DNA from: DATAVB01 sp036267955
Lineage (GTDB): Bacteria; Actinomycetota; Actinomycetes; Mycobacteriales; QHCD01
Direction of reading: 5' to 3'
Assembly: GCA_036267955.1 (NCBI GenBank)
Contig: DATAVB010000134.1
Location: 1 to 64,000, forward strand
Length of the DNA stretch: 64,000 bases
The notes beneath the pieces were generated by a model, which was not told the origin of the DNA, did not search any database, and worked only from the letters and a program-made list of their open reading frames with translations. The position numbers were made by a program, and so were the translations under genes. Numbering within the stretch: the stretch's first letter is position 1; every line of letters starts with the position of its first letter. This document shows positions 43,660-52,342 of the stretch, one piece after another.

Positions 43660-44903
43660 TGGCTGACGCGCCGCCGCTGTCGGTCCCGGAGATCGAGACC
43701 GTCTTCCGGGCCGAGTACGGACGCGCCGTCGCGGTCCTGATTCGCGTCTTCCACGACATCGACATCGCCGAGGAAGCGGTGCAGGACGCGTTCACCGCGG
43801 CCCTGCAACGATGGCCGGTCGCCGGTCTGCCACCGAGCCCCGCGGGCTGGATCATCACCACCGCCCGCAATCGGGCGATCGACCGGCTCCGCCGCGAGGC
43901 GTCCCGGGACGGCCGGTACGTCCAGGCGGCACTGCTGCACGCGACGTCCGCGCTCGGCACGGCCGAACCGATCCAGGAGAACGCCGTGCACGACGACCGG
44001 CTCCGCCTGATCTTCACCTGCTGCCACCCGTCCCTGGCCGCCGATGTCCAGGTCGCGCTGACCCTGCGGCTGCTCGGCGGGCTCACCACCGCGGAGATCG
44101 CGCACGCGTTCCTGGTGCCTGAGGCGACCATGGCGCAACGGATCGTCCGGGCCAAAGCCAAGATCCGCAACGCCGCAATCCCGTACCGGGTCCCGGCCGA
44201 GGCCGACCTGCCCGATCGGGTCGGCGCCGTTCTTGCCGTCGTCTACCTGATCTTCAACGAGGGCTATACGGCGAGTTCGGGCGACAGACTCGTCCGCGAG
44301 GATTTGTGTGCCGAGGCGATCCGGCTCGGTCGGCTGCTCGCCGCGCTGATGCCGGACGAGCCGGAGGTGCTGGGTCTGCTCGCGCTGATGTTGCTCATCG
44401 ACGCGCGCCGGGCCGCTCGCACCGTTCCGGACGGCGGACTGGTGGTGTTGTCCGACCAGGACCGCGACCGGTGGGATCGCGACCTCATCGCCGAGGGGCA
44501 GGCCATCGTGCGGGCCTGCCTGCGGCGCAACCAGCCCGGTCCGTACCAGCTCCAGGCGGCAATCAACGCGGTGCACAGCGACGCGCCGACGGTCGGCCAG
44601 ACGGACTGGTCGCAGATTCTGCAGCTGTACGACCACCTGCTCGCGGTCGCGCCGTCTCCGGTGGTGGCCCTGAACCGCGCGGTCGCGGTGGCGGAGGTCG
44701 ACGGCCCGGAACAGGCGCTGGCTCTCGTGGACGGTCTCGATCTCGGTTCGTACCACCTGTTCCACGCCATTCGGGCCGATCTGCTGCGCCGCCTCGGGCG
44801 CGACGCCGACGCGGCACAGGCCTACGACGCCGCCATCGCCGCCACCGAGAACGCCGCCGAGCGGGACCTGCTGCGGCATAATCGCGAGGCGCTTCTGCTC
44901 TAG
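43659..44903 (+). CDS. ECF42-type RNA polymerase sigma factor (second copy)
   Basis: 414 residues from ATG 43659, one base overlapping the YciI stop (TGATG). Region 2 is VAVLIRVFHDIDIAEEAVQDAFTAAL and region 4 VALTLRLLGGLTTAEIAHAF with ATMAQRIVRAKAKIR. The long C-terminal domain (VVYLIFNEGYTAS, LALMLLIDARRAA, PYQLQAAINAVHS, PVVALNRAVAV) aligns along its length with the 15769-17004 factor. The pair is paralogous. The two modules probably answer different signals with similar logic. Confidence 0.9.
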   Translation: MADAPPLSVPEIETVFRAEYGRAVAVLIRVFHDIDIAEEAVQDAFTAALQRWPVAGLPPSPAGWIITTARNRAIDRLRREASRDGRYVQAALLHATSALGTAEPIQENAVHDDRLRLIFTCCHPSLAADVQVALTLRLLGGLTTAEIAHAFLVPEATMAQRIVRAKAKIRNAAIPYRVPAEADLPDRVGAVLAVVYLIFNEGYTASSGDRLVREDLCAEAIRLGRLLAALMPDEPEVLGLLALMLLIDARRAARTVPDGGLVVLSDQDRDRWDRDLIAEGQAIVRACLRRNQPGPYQLQAAINAVHSDAPTVGQTDWSQILQLYDHLLAVAPSPVVALNRAVAVAEVDGPEQALALVDGLDLGSYHLFHAIRADLLRRLGRDADAAQAYDAAIAATENAAERDLLRHNREALLL

Positions 44904-44946
44904 CTCGCCGCACCATGAGCTCACTGCACCATGAGATTGTCGTGCG

Positions 44947-45873
44947 ATGGATGTCGATCTGACGCACGTGCTGGCACATGTCGGCCGAGACGCGCTGGGG
45001 CAGGATGCTGAATTCCTCGACGAGTCGGCCGGGCGGACCGTCCTGTTCCACGGCGGCGGCCGGGTCTGCAAGGTCTTTCTTCCCACCGACGATGCCGAAC
45101 GGCGCGCGGAAACGGAATCCGCGGCGCTCGGCGCACTCGCCGGCACCGACGTGCCCGTGCCGGCGGTGCTCGATCGCGGCGTCCTGCCGGGCGGCGAGCC
45201 GTGGATTCTGATGGCAGAGGTGGCCGGCATTCCGGTGCCGCCGGTCGATTTCGACGGACCCGACGGCCCTCGATTTCTCCGCTTTCAGGGACGGTGGGCG
45301 GCCCGCATCCACGCGGCTGTTCGGCCGACGGCTTTCGGGATCTGGACCACCGAGCCATGCACGACGTTGACCGACTGGGCGACCCGGTGCTCCGCCCGCC
45401 TGGAGCGGCGGGCCGCGGCCGCTCGACCCGAACGGGCCGAACTGTGCCGGTCGATTCGCCGAGCGCAGGAATCCTGGCTCGACTCATTACTCGGGGTGGA
45501 TCCGGTTCTGGTGCACGGCGACCTCACCCCCGGTAACTTCCTGCTCCGCGATCCCGAGTCGCGTGCGTCCGTGGTGGGTGTCATCGATTGGGAGACCGCC
45601 GAAGCGTCCACTCCGGCGGCGGAATTCTCCCGGGCCGCTCTCTTCGGCGGTCCCGGGTTGGCCCAATTCATCGGCGGCTATGCCGAGACCGGACTGATCT
45701 CCGACATTCCACCGGAGCGGGTCGCCTATTTCGTGGCTGACCGGGTGCTGCAGGTTTTCGGCACAACCGGCGGCCGGTGGAACAGCCACGTCGACGGGAT
45801 CGCCGAGCGCATGGCCGGCCGGCTGCTTGCGGGCGAACTCCCCTGGCCGGCGGAGGCCGCGAACATCCAGTGA
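44947..45873 (+). CDS. Aminoglycoside/homoserine kinase-like phosphotransferase
   Basis: 308 residues. APH fold: N-lobe VLFHGGGRVCKVFLPTDDAE, hinge WILMAEVAGIPVPPVDFDGP, catalytic loop VLVHGDLTPGNFLL and Mg-binding VVGVIDWETAEASTPAAEFS. The fold matches the phosphotransferase family, not a specific antibiotic group. It stands alone, 43 bases after the sigma operon. The short spacer has a 10-base direct repeat (GCACCATGAG) near the end. Confidence 0.82.
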   Translation: MDVDLTHVLAHVGRDALGQDAEFLDESAGRTVLFHGGGRVCKVFLPTDDAERRAETESAALGALAGTDVPVPAVLDRGVLPGGEPWILMAEVAGIPVPPVDFDGPDGPRFLRFQGRWAARIHAAVRPTAFGIWTTEPCTTLTDWATRCSARLERRAAAARPERAELCRSIRRAQESWLDSLLGVDPVLVHGDLTPGNFLLRDPESRASVVGVIDWETAEASTPAAEFSRAALFGGPGLAQFIGGYAETGLISDIPPERVAYFVADRVLQVFGTTGGRWNSHVDGIAERMAGRLLAGELPWPAEAANIQ

Positions 45874-45924
45874 TCGGGTTCATATCGCCGCTCCGCGAGG
45901 TCGGGTTAGGCTTCGCGGCAATGA

Positions 45925-45943
45925 TTAGGTATGCCTTACCTCA
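45925..45943 (+). promoter_or_regulatory. Possible IdeR/DtxR box before the methyltransferase pair
   Basis: TTAGGTATGCCTTACCTCA matches 14 of 19 positions of the IdeR/DtxR consensus, including both outer half-sites. It lies 40 bases before the first methyltransferase. Three further TTAGG half-sites flank it at 45906, 45954 and 45969. Weaker than the box at 20787 and unverified. Confidence 0.5.
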
Positions 45944-45982
45944 GGAGCCGAAGTTAGGGCGGGCCGTGTTAGGGAACGTTCG

Positions 45983-46582
45983 ATGACGGCGCATGTGAAC
46001 GACTCGTTTCTCGAGCTGTATTCGAGTCCGGACTTCGGCCAGTCCATCGACAGCGATTGGATGCCGTGGTTTGTGAATGGGCTCGACCTCGGTGACCACG
46101 TCGTCAATCTTGTCGCGGGACCGGGATTCTCGCTTCCCGGCCTCCGGAAGGCCGTGGCCGGGCGGGTCACCGTCGCCCAGGCCGATCCCGCATTCACCGG
46201 GACATCGCTCGCCGAATTCGCGGACTATACCTCGATCAACGTGGTGGCAGCGGATCCGCTGCGGCTGCCCTTCCCCGACAACGGCTTCAGCGCGGCGACC
46301 GCGATTATGTCGCTGCACCACATTCCGTCGTCCGGGCAACAGGACCAGGCGCTGGCCGAGCTGGTCAGGGTGGTGCGTCCCGGTGGCCTGATTGCGGGTC
46401 TCAATCCGATCGACGGACCGCATTTCCGGCGGATGAATACCGACGGCGCGAGCGTGCCCATCGACCCGCTGACCTTCGCCGACCGGCTTCGGCGCGCCGG
46501 CGTCGTCGAGGTGGAACTGACGGTGTGGTCCTTCGTACGGTTCGTCGGGCGGGCGCCGGCACTGAAGGCGGAGACGCGATGA
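45983..46582 (+). CDS. Methyltransferase-like protein with degraded SAM motif (partner of next gene)
   Basis: 199 residues. It aligns along its length with the next gene. HHIPSSGQQDQALAELVRVV, RPGGLIAGLNPIDGPHFRRM and DPLTFADRLRRAGVVEVELT are the second half of a class I SAM methyltransferase. The SAM-binding loop, however, reads VNLVAGPGFSLPG where the partner has LLEIGPGPGAM, and the motif II acidic residue (ESD in the partner) is changed to QAD. It may have lost catalysis and act as a subunit of a heterodimer. The two genes overlap by four bases. Confidence 0.75.
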   Translation: MTAHVNDSFLELYSSPDFGQSIDSDWMPWFVNGLDLGDHVVNLVAGPGFSLPGLRKAVAGRVTVAQADPAFTGTSLAEFADYTSINVVAADPLRLPFPDNGFSAATAIMSLHHIPSSGQQDQALAELVRVVRPGGLIAGLNPIDGPHFRRMNTDGASVPIDPLTFADRLRRAGVVEVELTVWSFVRFVGRAPALKAETR

Positions 46583-47142
46583 ACAAGGCACACCTCGAGC
46601 TCTGCGGAAGCGAGAAATGGGCCGAGCACCTCCGGGCCGACGTCCTGCCCTGGGTTTTCGAAACCGTGGATACGCCGGTGGACCTGCTGGAAATCGGTCC
46701 CGGTCCCGGCGCCATGACGGAGCTGCTGCGTCACCAGGTCGACCGCATCACCGCGGTGGAGAGCGATCCGGAATTGGCGGCCCGGTTGGCCACCCGTTTC
46801 GCCGACGACGCCGGCATCGAGGTCCACCACGCCGACGCCACGGCGCTGCCTTTTCCGGATGCCCGGTTCTCCGCGGCAGCGTCCTTCACGATGCTGCATC
46901 ACGTGCCGTCGGCCGAGCTGCAGGATCGGCTCTTCGCCGAAGTGGCGCGGGTGCTGCGACCCGGTGGCGTCTTCTTCGGCACCGACAGCCTCGACGGTCC
47001 CGGGTTCCGCCGACTGCACGAGGGCGACACCTGCACGCCGGTCGACCCGCTGACATTGGACAGCCGCCTTCAGCACTCCGGTTTCACCGCCGTCGACCTT
47101 GCCGTCCTCGCGATCGGCGTCCGCTTCGTCGCCCGGAAATAG
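46579..47142 (+). CDS. Class I SAM-dependent methyltransferase
   Basis: 187 residues from ATG 46579, which overlaps the previous stop (ATGA). Motif I DLLEIGPGPGAMTELL, motif II ITAVESDPELAARL, and motif IV ADATALPFPDARFSAAASFTMLHHV are intact. The C-terminal RPGGVFFGTDSLDGPGFRRL continues the fold of the ubiE/COQ5-like (Methyltransf_11) group. The substrate is unknown. Coupled translation suggests the complex forms with the upstream degenerate paralogue. Confidence 0.85.
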   Translation: MNKAHLELCGSEKWAEHLRADVLPWVFETVDTPVDLLEIGPGPGAMTELLRHQVDRITAVESDPELAARLATRFADDAGIEVHHADATALPFPDARFSAAASFTMLHHVPSAELQDRLFAEVARVLRPGGVFFGTDSLDGPGFRRLHEGDTCTPVDPLTLDSRLQHSGFTAVDLAVLAIGVRFVARK

Positions 47143-47178
47143 CAATGCTCCCCAGGCGTTGCCGGAGTTCGGTGACGC

Positions 47179-47967
47179 TTATCGGGCGCGGTGGCCGCGG
47201 ACCGAGAACAATCCGGGAAGCTGTGGCACACCGGGGTGCTGGTCGTCTGCGGACAGCGTCGTCGGCGCGTACGAATCGGTGGCGAACTCGTGCAGGAATT
47301 CGATGACGATTCCGGCCCGGATCAGCGCCGACACGATATCTCCCACCGGGTGGATCCATTCGCGTGTCTCGGTATTGACGAGGCCGACGTCGCGGACCGC
47401 ATAGGACGCGTCGGCGCTGGTGATGTTCGGTGCAGCGCCGGTGAAATAGCTCGTACTGAGCTGCAGTCCGTCAGCCGTCTGCTCCAGCGCCATTCCGAGC
47501 GGATGGATATCGAGGAGATAGAAGACACCACCCGGTTTCAGCAGCCGCGCGCAGCTGGTAGCCCACGCGTCGAGATCGCCGATCCACATGAGCACGCCGC
47601 GCGAGGCGAAAACGATGTCGTACGTTTCGCGAAGCAGGTCCGGCGCCGCGGCGACGTCGGACTCCACAAACCGCGCTGGAACGCCGATCCGCTCGGCGAG
47701 ATCCCGCGCGATCTGCAGCGAAGCCGCCGAGAAGTCCACCCCGGTGACCCGGGCGCCGCGGCGAGCCCAGGACAGCGTGTCCAGGCCGATGTGGCACTGC
47801 AGGTGTATCAACTCCGCGCCGCTCACCTCGGTGACCTCGGCGAGTTCGATCTCACCCAGCGTGTCGCGGCCGGCGACGAAAGCGTCCACCGCGTAGAAAT
47901 CGGAGGCCGCGTGATGTGGCGCGACCTCATCCCAGAAGGCCCGGTTGACACTCAGCGCTTGATCCAT
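47179..47967 (-). CDS. Class I SAM-dependent methyltransferase
   Basis: 262 residues from ATG 47967. The frame is open to 48042, which would overlap the Lrp gene. The start SVNRAFWDEVAPHHAASDFY leads to motif I ELIHLQCHIGLDTLSWARRG (with Gln-Cys-His in place of the usual Gly-rich loop start, as in the tellurite-resistance-like group), motif II VTGVDFSAASLQIARDLAER, and motif IV-V SRGVLMWIGDLDAWATSCAR. The C-terminal WIHPVGDIVSALIRAGIVIE is typical of these small-molecule methyltransferases. Substrate unknown. Confidence 0.85.
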   Translation of the reverse strand: MDQALSVNRAFWDEVAPHHAASDFYAVDAFVAGRDTLGEIELAEVTEVSGAELIHLQCHIGLDTLSWARRGARVTGVDFSAASLQIARDLAERIGVPARFVESDVAAAPDLLRETYDIVFASRGVLMWIGDLDAWATSCARLLKPGGVFYLLDIHPLGMALEQTADGLQLSTSYFTGAAPNITSADASYAVRDVGLVNTETREWIHPVGDIVSALIRAGIVIEFLHEFATDSYAPTTLSADDQHPGVPQLPGLFSVRGHRAR

Positions 47968-47998
47968 CTGGCGATCATGGCAGGACGCCCCACTCGGG

Positions 47999-49024
47999 TC
48001 AGCCGATATTCCGCCGCCCGACCGGCTGCCGGCCGAGAGCACCGGGGTCGATCGGGCCGACCGCCTTGACGCTACGCAGGACGGGCGCGGTCTCCAGGGT
48101 GCGGATCGCCTCGAGAGTGCCGAGGCGCTGGGTCAGGTAGTGATGCAGTGCGGTCGGATCGGGGCACAGCGCCTGGGCGACGAGATTGGTCGGCCCGGTG
48201 GTCGCGGCGACGAACGCGAGCTCGTCATGCAGTGCCAGAGCGCTCGCCACCTCATCGAGATGGGCCGGGGCGACGGCTATCCAGAGCAGCGCCTGGGTCG
48301 CGGCGCCCAGCATGGCGTCATTGACCTCGACGTCGAAGAAGATCGCGCCGTTCGCCGCCAGGTCGGTCAGCCGGCGGGCCACCGTCGCGGCCGACCAGCC
48401 GGTGACCGCGGCCAGCTCGGCCTGGCTGGCGCGTCCGTCCCGCGCTAACGCGGCCAACAGGTCATTGTCGGAGTCGGCGAGCACCTGCTTGCGGGGCGAG
48501 GTCGCATCGCTCGGCCGGGACGGCCGCAGGTCGCGCAATTGCCGTTCGGTGAGGACATTCGCCCGTCCGCGCCACGCCGTGGGGCCGCCGAGATAGAAGT
48601 GCAGCAGGCAGTGCGCGGAGACGGCGGTGATGCTGGCGGTACGCGGAATGTCGTGCAGCAGAAGGGAATGGTCACTCGCAGCGTCGCTCGGCGCGGTGAT
48701 CACGGCGACGATCTCGGTGCCGCCGGAGGTCAGCTTCACCCACGACGTATCCGTCCGCCTGGCCAACGCGTTGGCCAGATCCTGGGCGGTGTGCGGGCTG
48801 GCGGTGAGCCGGGCCAGCCAGCGGGTCTGCCCGGGACGCTGCAGGTCCGCGAGCCCGACCACCCGCAGCCCGGCCTCGGTGCGCAGTCGCTGATACCGCC
48901 GGGCGACCGTCTGGGTCGAGACGCCGAGCACGGCGCCGATCCGGCTGAACGGCGCCCTTCCGTCGACGTGCAACGCGTGGATCAGACCGCGGTCGACGTC
49001 ATCAAGCACAGAAATATCCCTCAC
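47999..49024 (-). CDS. Lrp/AsnC family regulator with two fused modules
   Basis: 341 residues, twice the length of a simple Lrp. Module 1 has the helix-turn-helix LDDVDRGLIHALHVDGRAPFSRIGAVLGVSTQTVARRYQ, then the ligand region to ~145. Module 2 begins ADSDNDLLAALARDGRASQAELAAVTGWSAATVARRLTDL (~185) and repeats the plan. Fused double Lrp regulators are common in actinomycetes. It is divergent from an MFS pump gene with a 110-base gap and probably controls it. Confidence 0.88.
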   Translation of the reverse strand: MRDISVLDDVDRGLIHALHVDGRAPFSRIGAVLGVSTQTVARRYQRLRTEAGLRVVGLADLQRPGQTRWLARLTASPHTAQDLANALARRTDTSWVKLTSGGTEIVAVITAPSDAASDHSLLLHDIPRTASITAVSAHCLLHFYLGGPTAWRGRANVLTERQLRDLRPSRPSDATSPRKQVLADSDNDLLAALARDGRASQAELAAVTGWSAATVARRLTDLAANGAIFFDVEVNDAMLGAATQALLWIAVAPAHLDEVASALALHDELAFVAATTGPTNLVAQALCPDPTALHHYLTQRLGTLEAIRTLETAPVLRSVKAVGPIDPGALGRQPVGRRNIG

Positions 49025-49134
49025 AATATGAGCCTACAACGGAACAGATCGTTGAATCCTGCACCGTGGATGGAGTCTCTAACGCCGCGCCCGCATGCTC
49101 GGTCGCGATACCGCACAACCGCCGGAGGCGAACC

Positions 49135-50604
49135 ATGTCGATGCAGGACCCAGCGACCGCACCGTACCGCTGGCGATGGGCGGCACTTGCCGTCGTGCTG
49201 GTGGCGGAGGCGATGAACCTGCTCGACTCCACCATCGTGACCGTCGCGGCGCCGGTGATCCACACCAGGCTCCCCGGGCCCGACTCCGACATCCAGTGGT
49301 TCAGCGCCGCCTACACGCTGCCGTTCGCCGTGCTGCTGATCGCCGGCGGGCGCATCGGCGACCTGGTCGGCAGAGGGCGCGTTTTCCGCATCGGGGTCGC
49401 CGGCTTTGTCGCCGCCTCAGTCTGTTGCGCGTTCGCGCCCTCGGCCGGACTGCTGATCGCCGCGCGGGTGATCCAGGGCTCGGCCGCGGCAATCGTCATC
49501 CCCCAGACGCTCGGACTGATCCGCGGCATGTTCGACGGCGCCGACATGGCCAAGGCGCTGGGCAGCATCGGGCCGGTGATGGGTCTGTCCGCGATCTGCG
49601 GCCCGCTGCTCGGCGGTCTGCTGACCCACGCCGACCTGTTCGGATCGTCGTGGCGGTCGGTGTTTCTGGTCAACGTGCCGCTGGGGATCGCGGTCCTGAT
49701 CGGGAGCCAGCTGATCCGCGACGACCGGACCGCGCCACAGGCGCGGCTGGATCTCCTCGGCACGATGATCGCCATCCTGGGTGCCGGACTGGTCGTCTAT
49801 CCCCTGATAGACAGCGCGAACTGGTCCGCCGGCAGCTGGGGGGTCCTCGGCGCGGGAGCCGGGATCCTGGTCGTATTCGGCTTTCATCAGCGGCACCGGG
49901 CTCGGCGCCGGCGCAGCCCGCTTGTCGAGCCCAGCCTCTTTCAGAACCGCGGATTCCCCGCGGCGCTGGTCACGTCGACGGTGTTCTTCGCGATGATGAA
50001 CGGGCTGATGCTGGTGATCGTGCTGCAGCTGCAACTCGGGTTGCACACCGACGTACGCACCGCGGGGCTGACCCTGGTGCCCTGGTCGGCCGGCAGTGCG
50101 GTCTCCTCGGCGGTGGCCGGCGCCTACCTGGTCCCGCTGTACGGATCGAGGGTCATGTTCGCCGGCCTGCCGATCGTGCTCGCCGGCACCATCGGAGCTG
50201 TCTCGGTCTATGCCACCAGTTCACCGACCGCGTATCCATGGGCGCTGCTGCCCGCGCTCGCCGTCAGCGGAGTCGGGCTGGGCCTGTTCACGGTGCCGTT
50301 CTTCACCACGGCGCTGCACCGGGTCCGTCCGCGTGAGACCGGATCCGCGGCGGGCCTGCTGAATGCCGTTCAGCAGTTCGGCGGCACGCTGGGCATCGCC
50401 CTGTTCGGCAGCGTGTTCTTCCATGCCGCCGGCGGCGCCGGACCGCGGGCCGCGGCCGCGCTCGACGGTGCGCAACACGCCTGCTGGATCGCGATGGGGC
50501 TCATCATCGTCACCGGATTGACCGCTGCGCTGATGATTCCGCGCCGGACCGTGCCGGCCCAGCCGAGTCAGGAATCCAGTGCCCCGACGGCGGTCGTCGG
50601 TTGA
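49135..50604 (+). CDS. MFS transporter, DHA2/EmrB-QacA-type drug efflux
   Basis: 489 residues from ATG 49135, after CGGAGGCGAACC. Fourteen predicted helices. Motif A-like GGRIGDLVGRGRVFRIGVAG follows helix 2, motif D1 is near the start (NLLDSTIVTVAAPVI) and motif C-like GLSAICGPLLGGLL in helix 5. Such proteins expel drugs with protons. It is divergent from the double-Lrp gene, which likely senses the substrate. Confidence 0.9.
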   Translation: MSMQDPATAPYRWRWAALAVVLVAEAMNLLDSTIVTVAAPVIHTRLPGPDSDIQWFSAAYTLPFAVLLIAGGRIGDLVGRGRVFRIGVAGFVAASVCCAFAPSAGLLIAARVIQGSAAAIVIPQTLGLIRGMFDGADMAKALGSIGPVMGLSAICGPLLGGLLTHADLFGSSWRSVFLVNVPLGIAVLIGSQLIRDDRTAPQARLDLLGTMIAILGAGLVVYPLIDSANWSAGSWGVLGAGAGILVVFGFHQRHRARRRRSPLVEPSLFQNRGFPAALVTSTVFFAMMNGLMLVIVLQLQLGLHTDVRTAGLTLVPWSAGSAVSSAVAGAYLVPLYGSRVMFAGLPIVLAGTIGAVSVYATSSPTAYPWALLPALAVSGVGLGLFTVPFFTTALHRVRPRETGSAAGLLNAVQQFGGTLGIALFGSVFFHAAGGAGPRAAAALDGAQHACWIAMGLIIVTGLTAALMIPRRTVPAQPSQESSAPTAVVG

Positions 50605-50673
50605 ACACGCATCGGCGCGGTCGCGGTGCAGTATCGTCGGCGCTCGCACGGCTGCGGTTAGGGTGAGGGGATC

Positions 50674-51504
50674 ATGGATTTGTCCGGGGCACAGGCAGAT
50701 CCACATCCCGCCGAGCTGCGGGCCGATTGTGCGAACTGCTTCGCCCTGTGCTGTGTCGCACCGGCATTCGCCGCCTCCGCCGATTTCGCGATCGACAAGC
50801 CGGCCGGCCACCCATGCCCCAACCTGCTGGCCGATTTCCACTGCGGCATCCACCAGGAGCTGCGGCCGCGCGGATTTCCCGGTTGCACGGTGTACGACTG
50901 CTTCGGCGCCGGGCAGAAGGTCGCTCAAGTCACCTTCGGCGGGCGGGACTGGCGGCAGGAGCCTCGCAGTGCCGGTCAGCTGTACGACGTGTTCGCGGTC
51001 ATGCGGCAGCTGCACGAGCTGCTCTGGTATCTGACCGAAGCACTGCAGCTGCAGCCGACCGGGCCGTTGCACGGCGAGCTGGCCCGCATGTTGGACGACA
51101 CCGAGCGCCGCACCCACGGCCGTCCGGATGAGCTCCTGCTGCTGGACGTGGCGGCGCGTCGCCACGACGTCAACGCCCTGCTGCTCCGTACGAGCGAACT
51201 CGTACGGGCCGACGCCGGGCCGCGCGGACCGGACCATCGCGGCGCCGACCTGATGGGCGCGAAACTCGCCGGCGCCGACCTGCGTGGCGCCAGCCTCCGC
51301 GGCGCGTACCTGATCGGTGCCGACCTCAGGAATGCCGACCTGCGGCGCGCCGACGTCATCGGCGCCGACTTCCGGAACGCCGACCTCCGGGGCGCCGATT
51401 TCACCGGGGCGCTGTTTCTCATCCAGTCCCAGCTCGACGCGGCGAACGGGGACTCCGGCACGACGGTGCCGCCGGGTCTGGTGCATCCGGCGCACTGGTC
51501 CTGA
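50674..51504 (+). CDS. Pentapeptide-repeat protein with Cys-rich N-terminal domain
   Basis: 276 residues. The N-terminal ~90 residues carry eight Cys: DCANCFALCC, HPCPNLLADFHCG, and FPGCTVYDCFG. The spacing resembles a YkgJ-like metal or Fe-S binding cluster. A helical middle follows (~100-185). The C-terminus (~190-250) is a run of A(D/N)LxxA-type pentapeptides (GADLMGAKLAGADLRGASLR in pattern), giving a short right-handed beta helix. The function is unknown. Pentapeptide helices can mimic DNA, as in MfpA/Qnr, but this helix is shorter than MfpA and fused to a metal-like domain. Confidence 0.75.
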   Translation: MDLSGAQADPHPAELRADCANCFALCCVAPAFAASADFAIDKPAGHPCPNLLADFHCGIHQELRPRGFPGCTVYDCFGAGQKVAQVTFGGRDWRQEPRSAGQLYDVFAVMRQLHELLWYLTEALQLQPTGPLHGELARMLDDTERRTHGRPDELLLLDVAARRHDVNALLLRTSELVRADAGPRGPDHRGADLMGAKLAGADLRGASLRGAYLIGADLRNADLRRADVIGADFRNADLRGADFTGALFLIQSQLDAANGDSGTTVPPGLVHPAHWS

Positions 51505-51616
51505 TCCGCCAGCCAGTTCGGGCGCGGCATGAACCGGGCGCCACCCTCAGTCGTACGCATGGACAGCGACAGCACCGAACCGCGGCGCGGCGCGCGATGA
51601 CAGGGAGATCCCCACG

Positions 51617-51814
51617 ATGCGTAAGCCCGGGCTGGTCATTGTCGGTGTGGTCGTGGCGTTGCTGGGTCTGCTGTTCACCCTGCAGGGCACCGGCGTCATC
51701 AAAGGCAGTTCGATGAGCGGCACGACATTCTGGGCCGTGGCCGGACCGGTGATCATCGTCATCGGCCTCGTGGTGGCGGGTTCCGGGCTAACATCCCGGC
51801 GTGGACGACACTGA
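51617..51814 (+). CDS. Small membrane protein
   Basis: 65 residues from ATG after AGGGAGATCCCCACG. Two hydrophobic helices (LVIVGVVVALLGLLFTLQGT and FWAVAGPVIIVIGLVVAGSG) enclose a short Ser/Gly loop, and the end is basic (SRRGRH). It overlaps the DUF5655 gene by 14 bases. No family name is certain. Similar two-helix proteins are frequent in actinomycetes. Confidence 0.7.
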   Translation: MRKPGLVIVGVVVALLGLLFTLQGTGVIKGSSMSGTTFWAVAGPVIIVIGLVVAGSGLTSRRGRH

Positions 51815-52184
51815 ATGGACGGTTGCGCGACACCTGGCCAGTCGACCCGCCCCGGTCATCGCGCTCTATCACCGTTTCATCGAGCTGGCCGAGGCCTGCG
51901 GGCCGTTCACCTACGCGGTGTCCAAGACCGCGATCACGCTGAAGGGCACCCGGCGCGGTTTCGCCGGCGCCGTGCTGGCAACCGGTCAGCTGCGCGGATA
52001 CCTCGATCTGCAAAGGCAGGTGACCGATCCGCGGATCGGCCGGTCCGATCCGTACACCAAGAGGCTGTTCGTCCATCATTTCCGGATCGCCGGGCCGGAG
52101 GAACTCGACGCCGAATTCGCCGGCTGGCTGGCCGAGGCATACCAGGTGGGTCAGGGCGCTCACCTGAACCGATACGCCGGCTGA
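51801..52184 (+). CDS. DUF5655 domain protein
   Basis: 127 residues from GTG. ALYHRFIELAEACGPFTYAV, then SKTAITLKGTRRGFAGAVLA, LRGYLDLQRQVTDPRI and FVHHFRIAGPEELDAEFAGW match DUF5655, a small alpha/beta family of unknown function found alone or fused to DNA-repair-like proteins. Its start overlaps the membrane protein gene by 14 bases. Confidence 0.75.
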   Translation: MDDTEWTVARHLASRPAPVIALYHRFIELAEACGPFTYAVSKTAITLKGTRRGFAGAVLATGQLRGYLDLQRQVTDPRIGRSDPYTKRLFVHHFRIAGPEELDAEFAGWLAEAYQVGQGAHLNRYAG

Positions 52185-52342
52185 CCGGCACGACCGCACA
52201 ATCGAGGGTCGCGCCGAGGTTTTGCCGGGCGAGTGGCTAATATGCCGCTGGTTGGACAGACAGCCACCGGATCCTGCGTCGGCCCACGTTGTGGGACGGC
52301 CGCGTGGGCTTCCTGCCCACGTTTCTTGCTCGGAGGGTGAAC

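Noticed and set aside
44904..44946. 10-base direct repeat GCACCATGAG in the gap before the APH-like gene
   Set aside because: Too short, only two copies, and no link to any known element.
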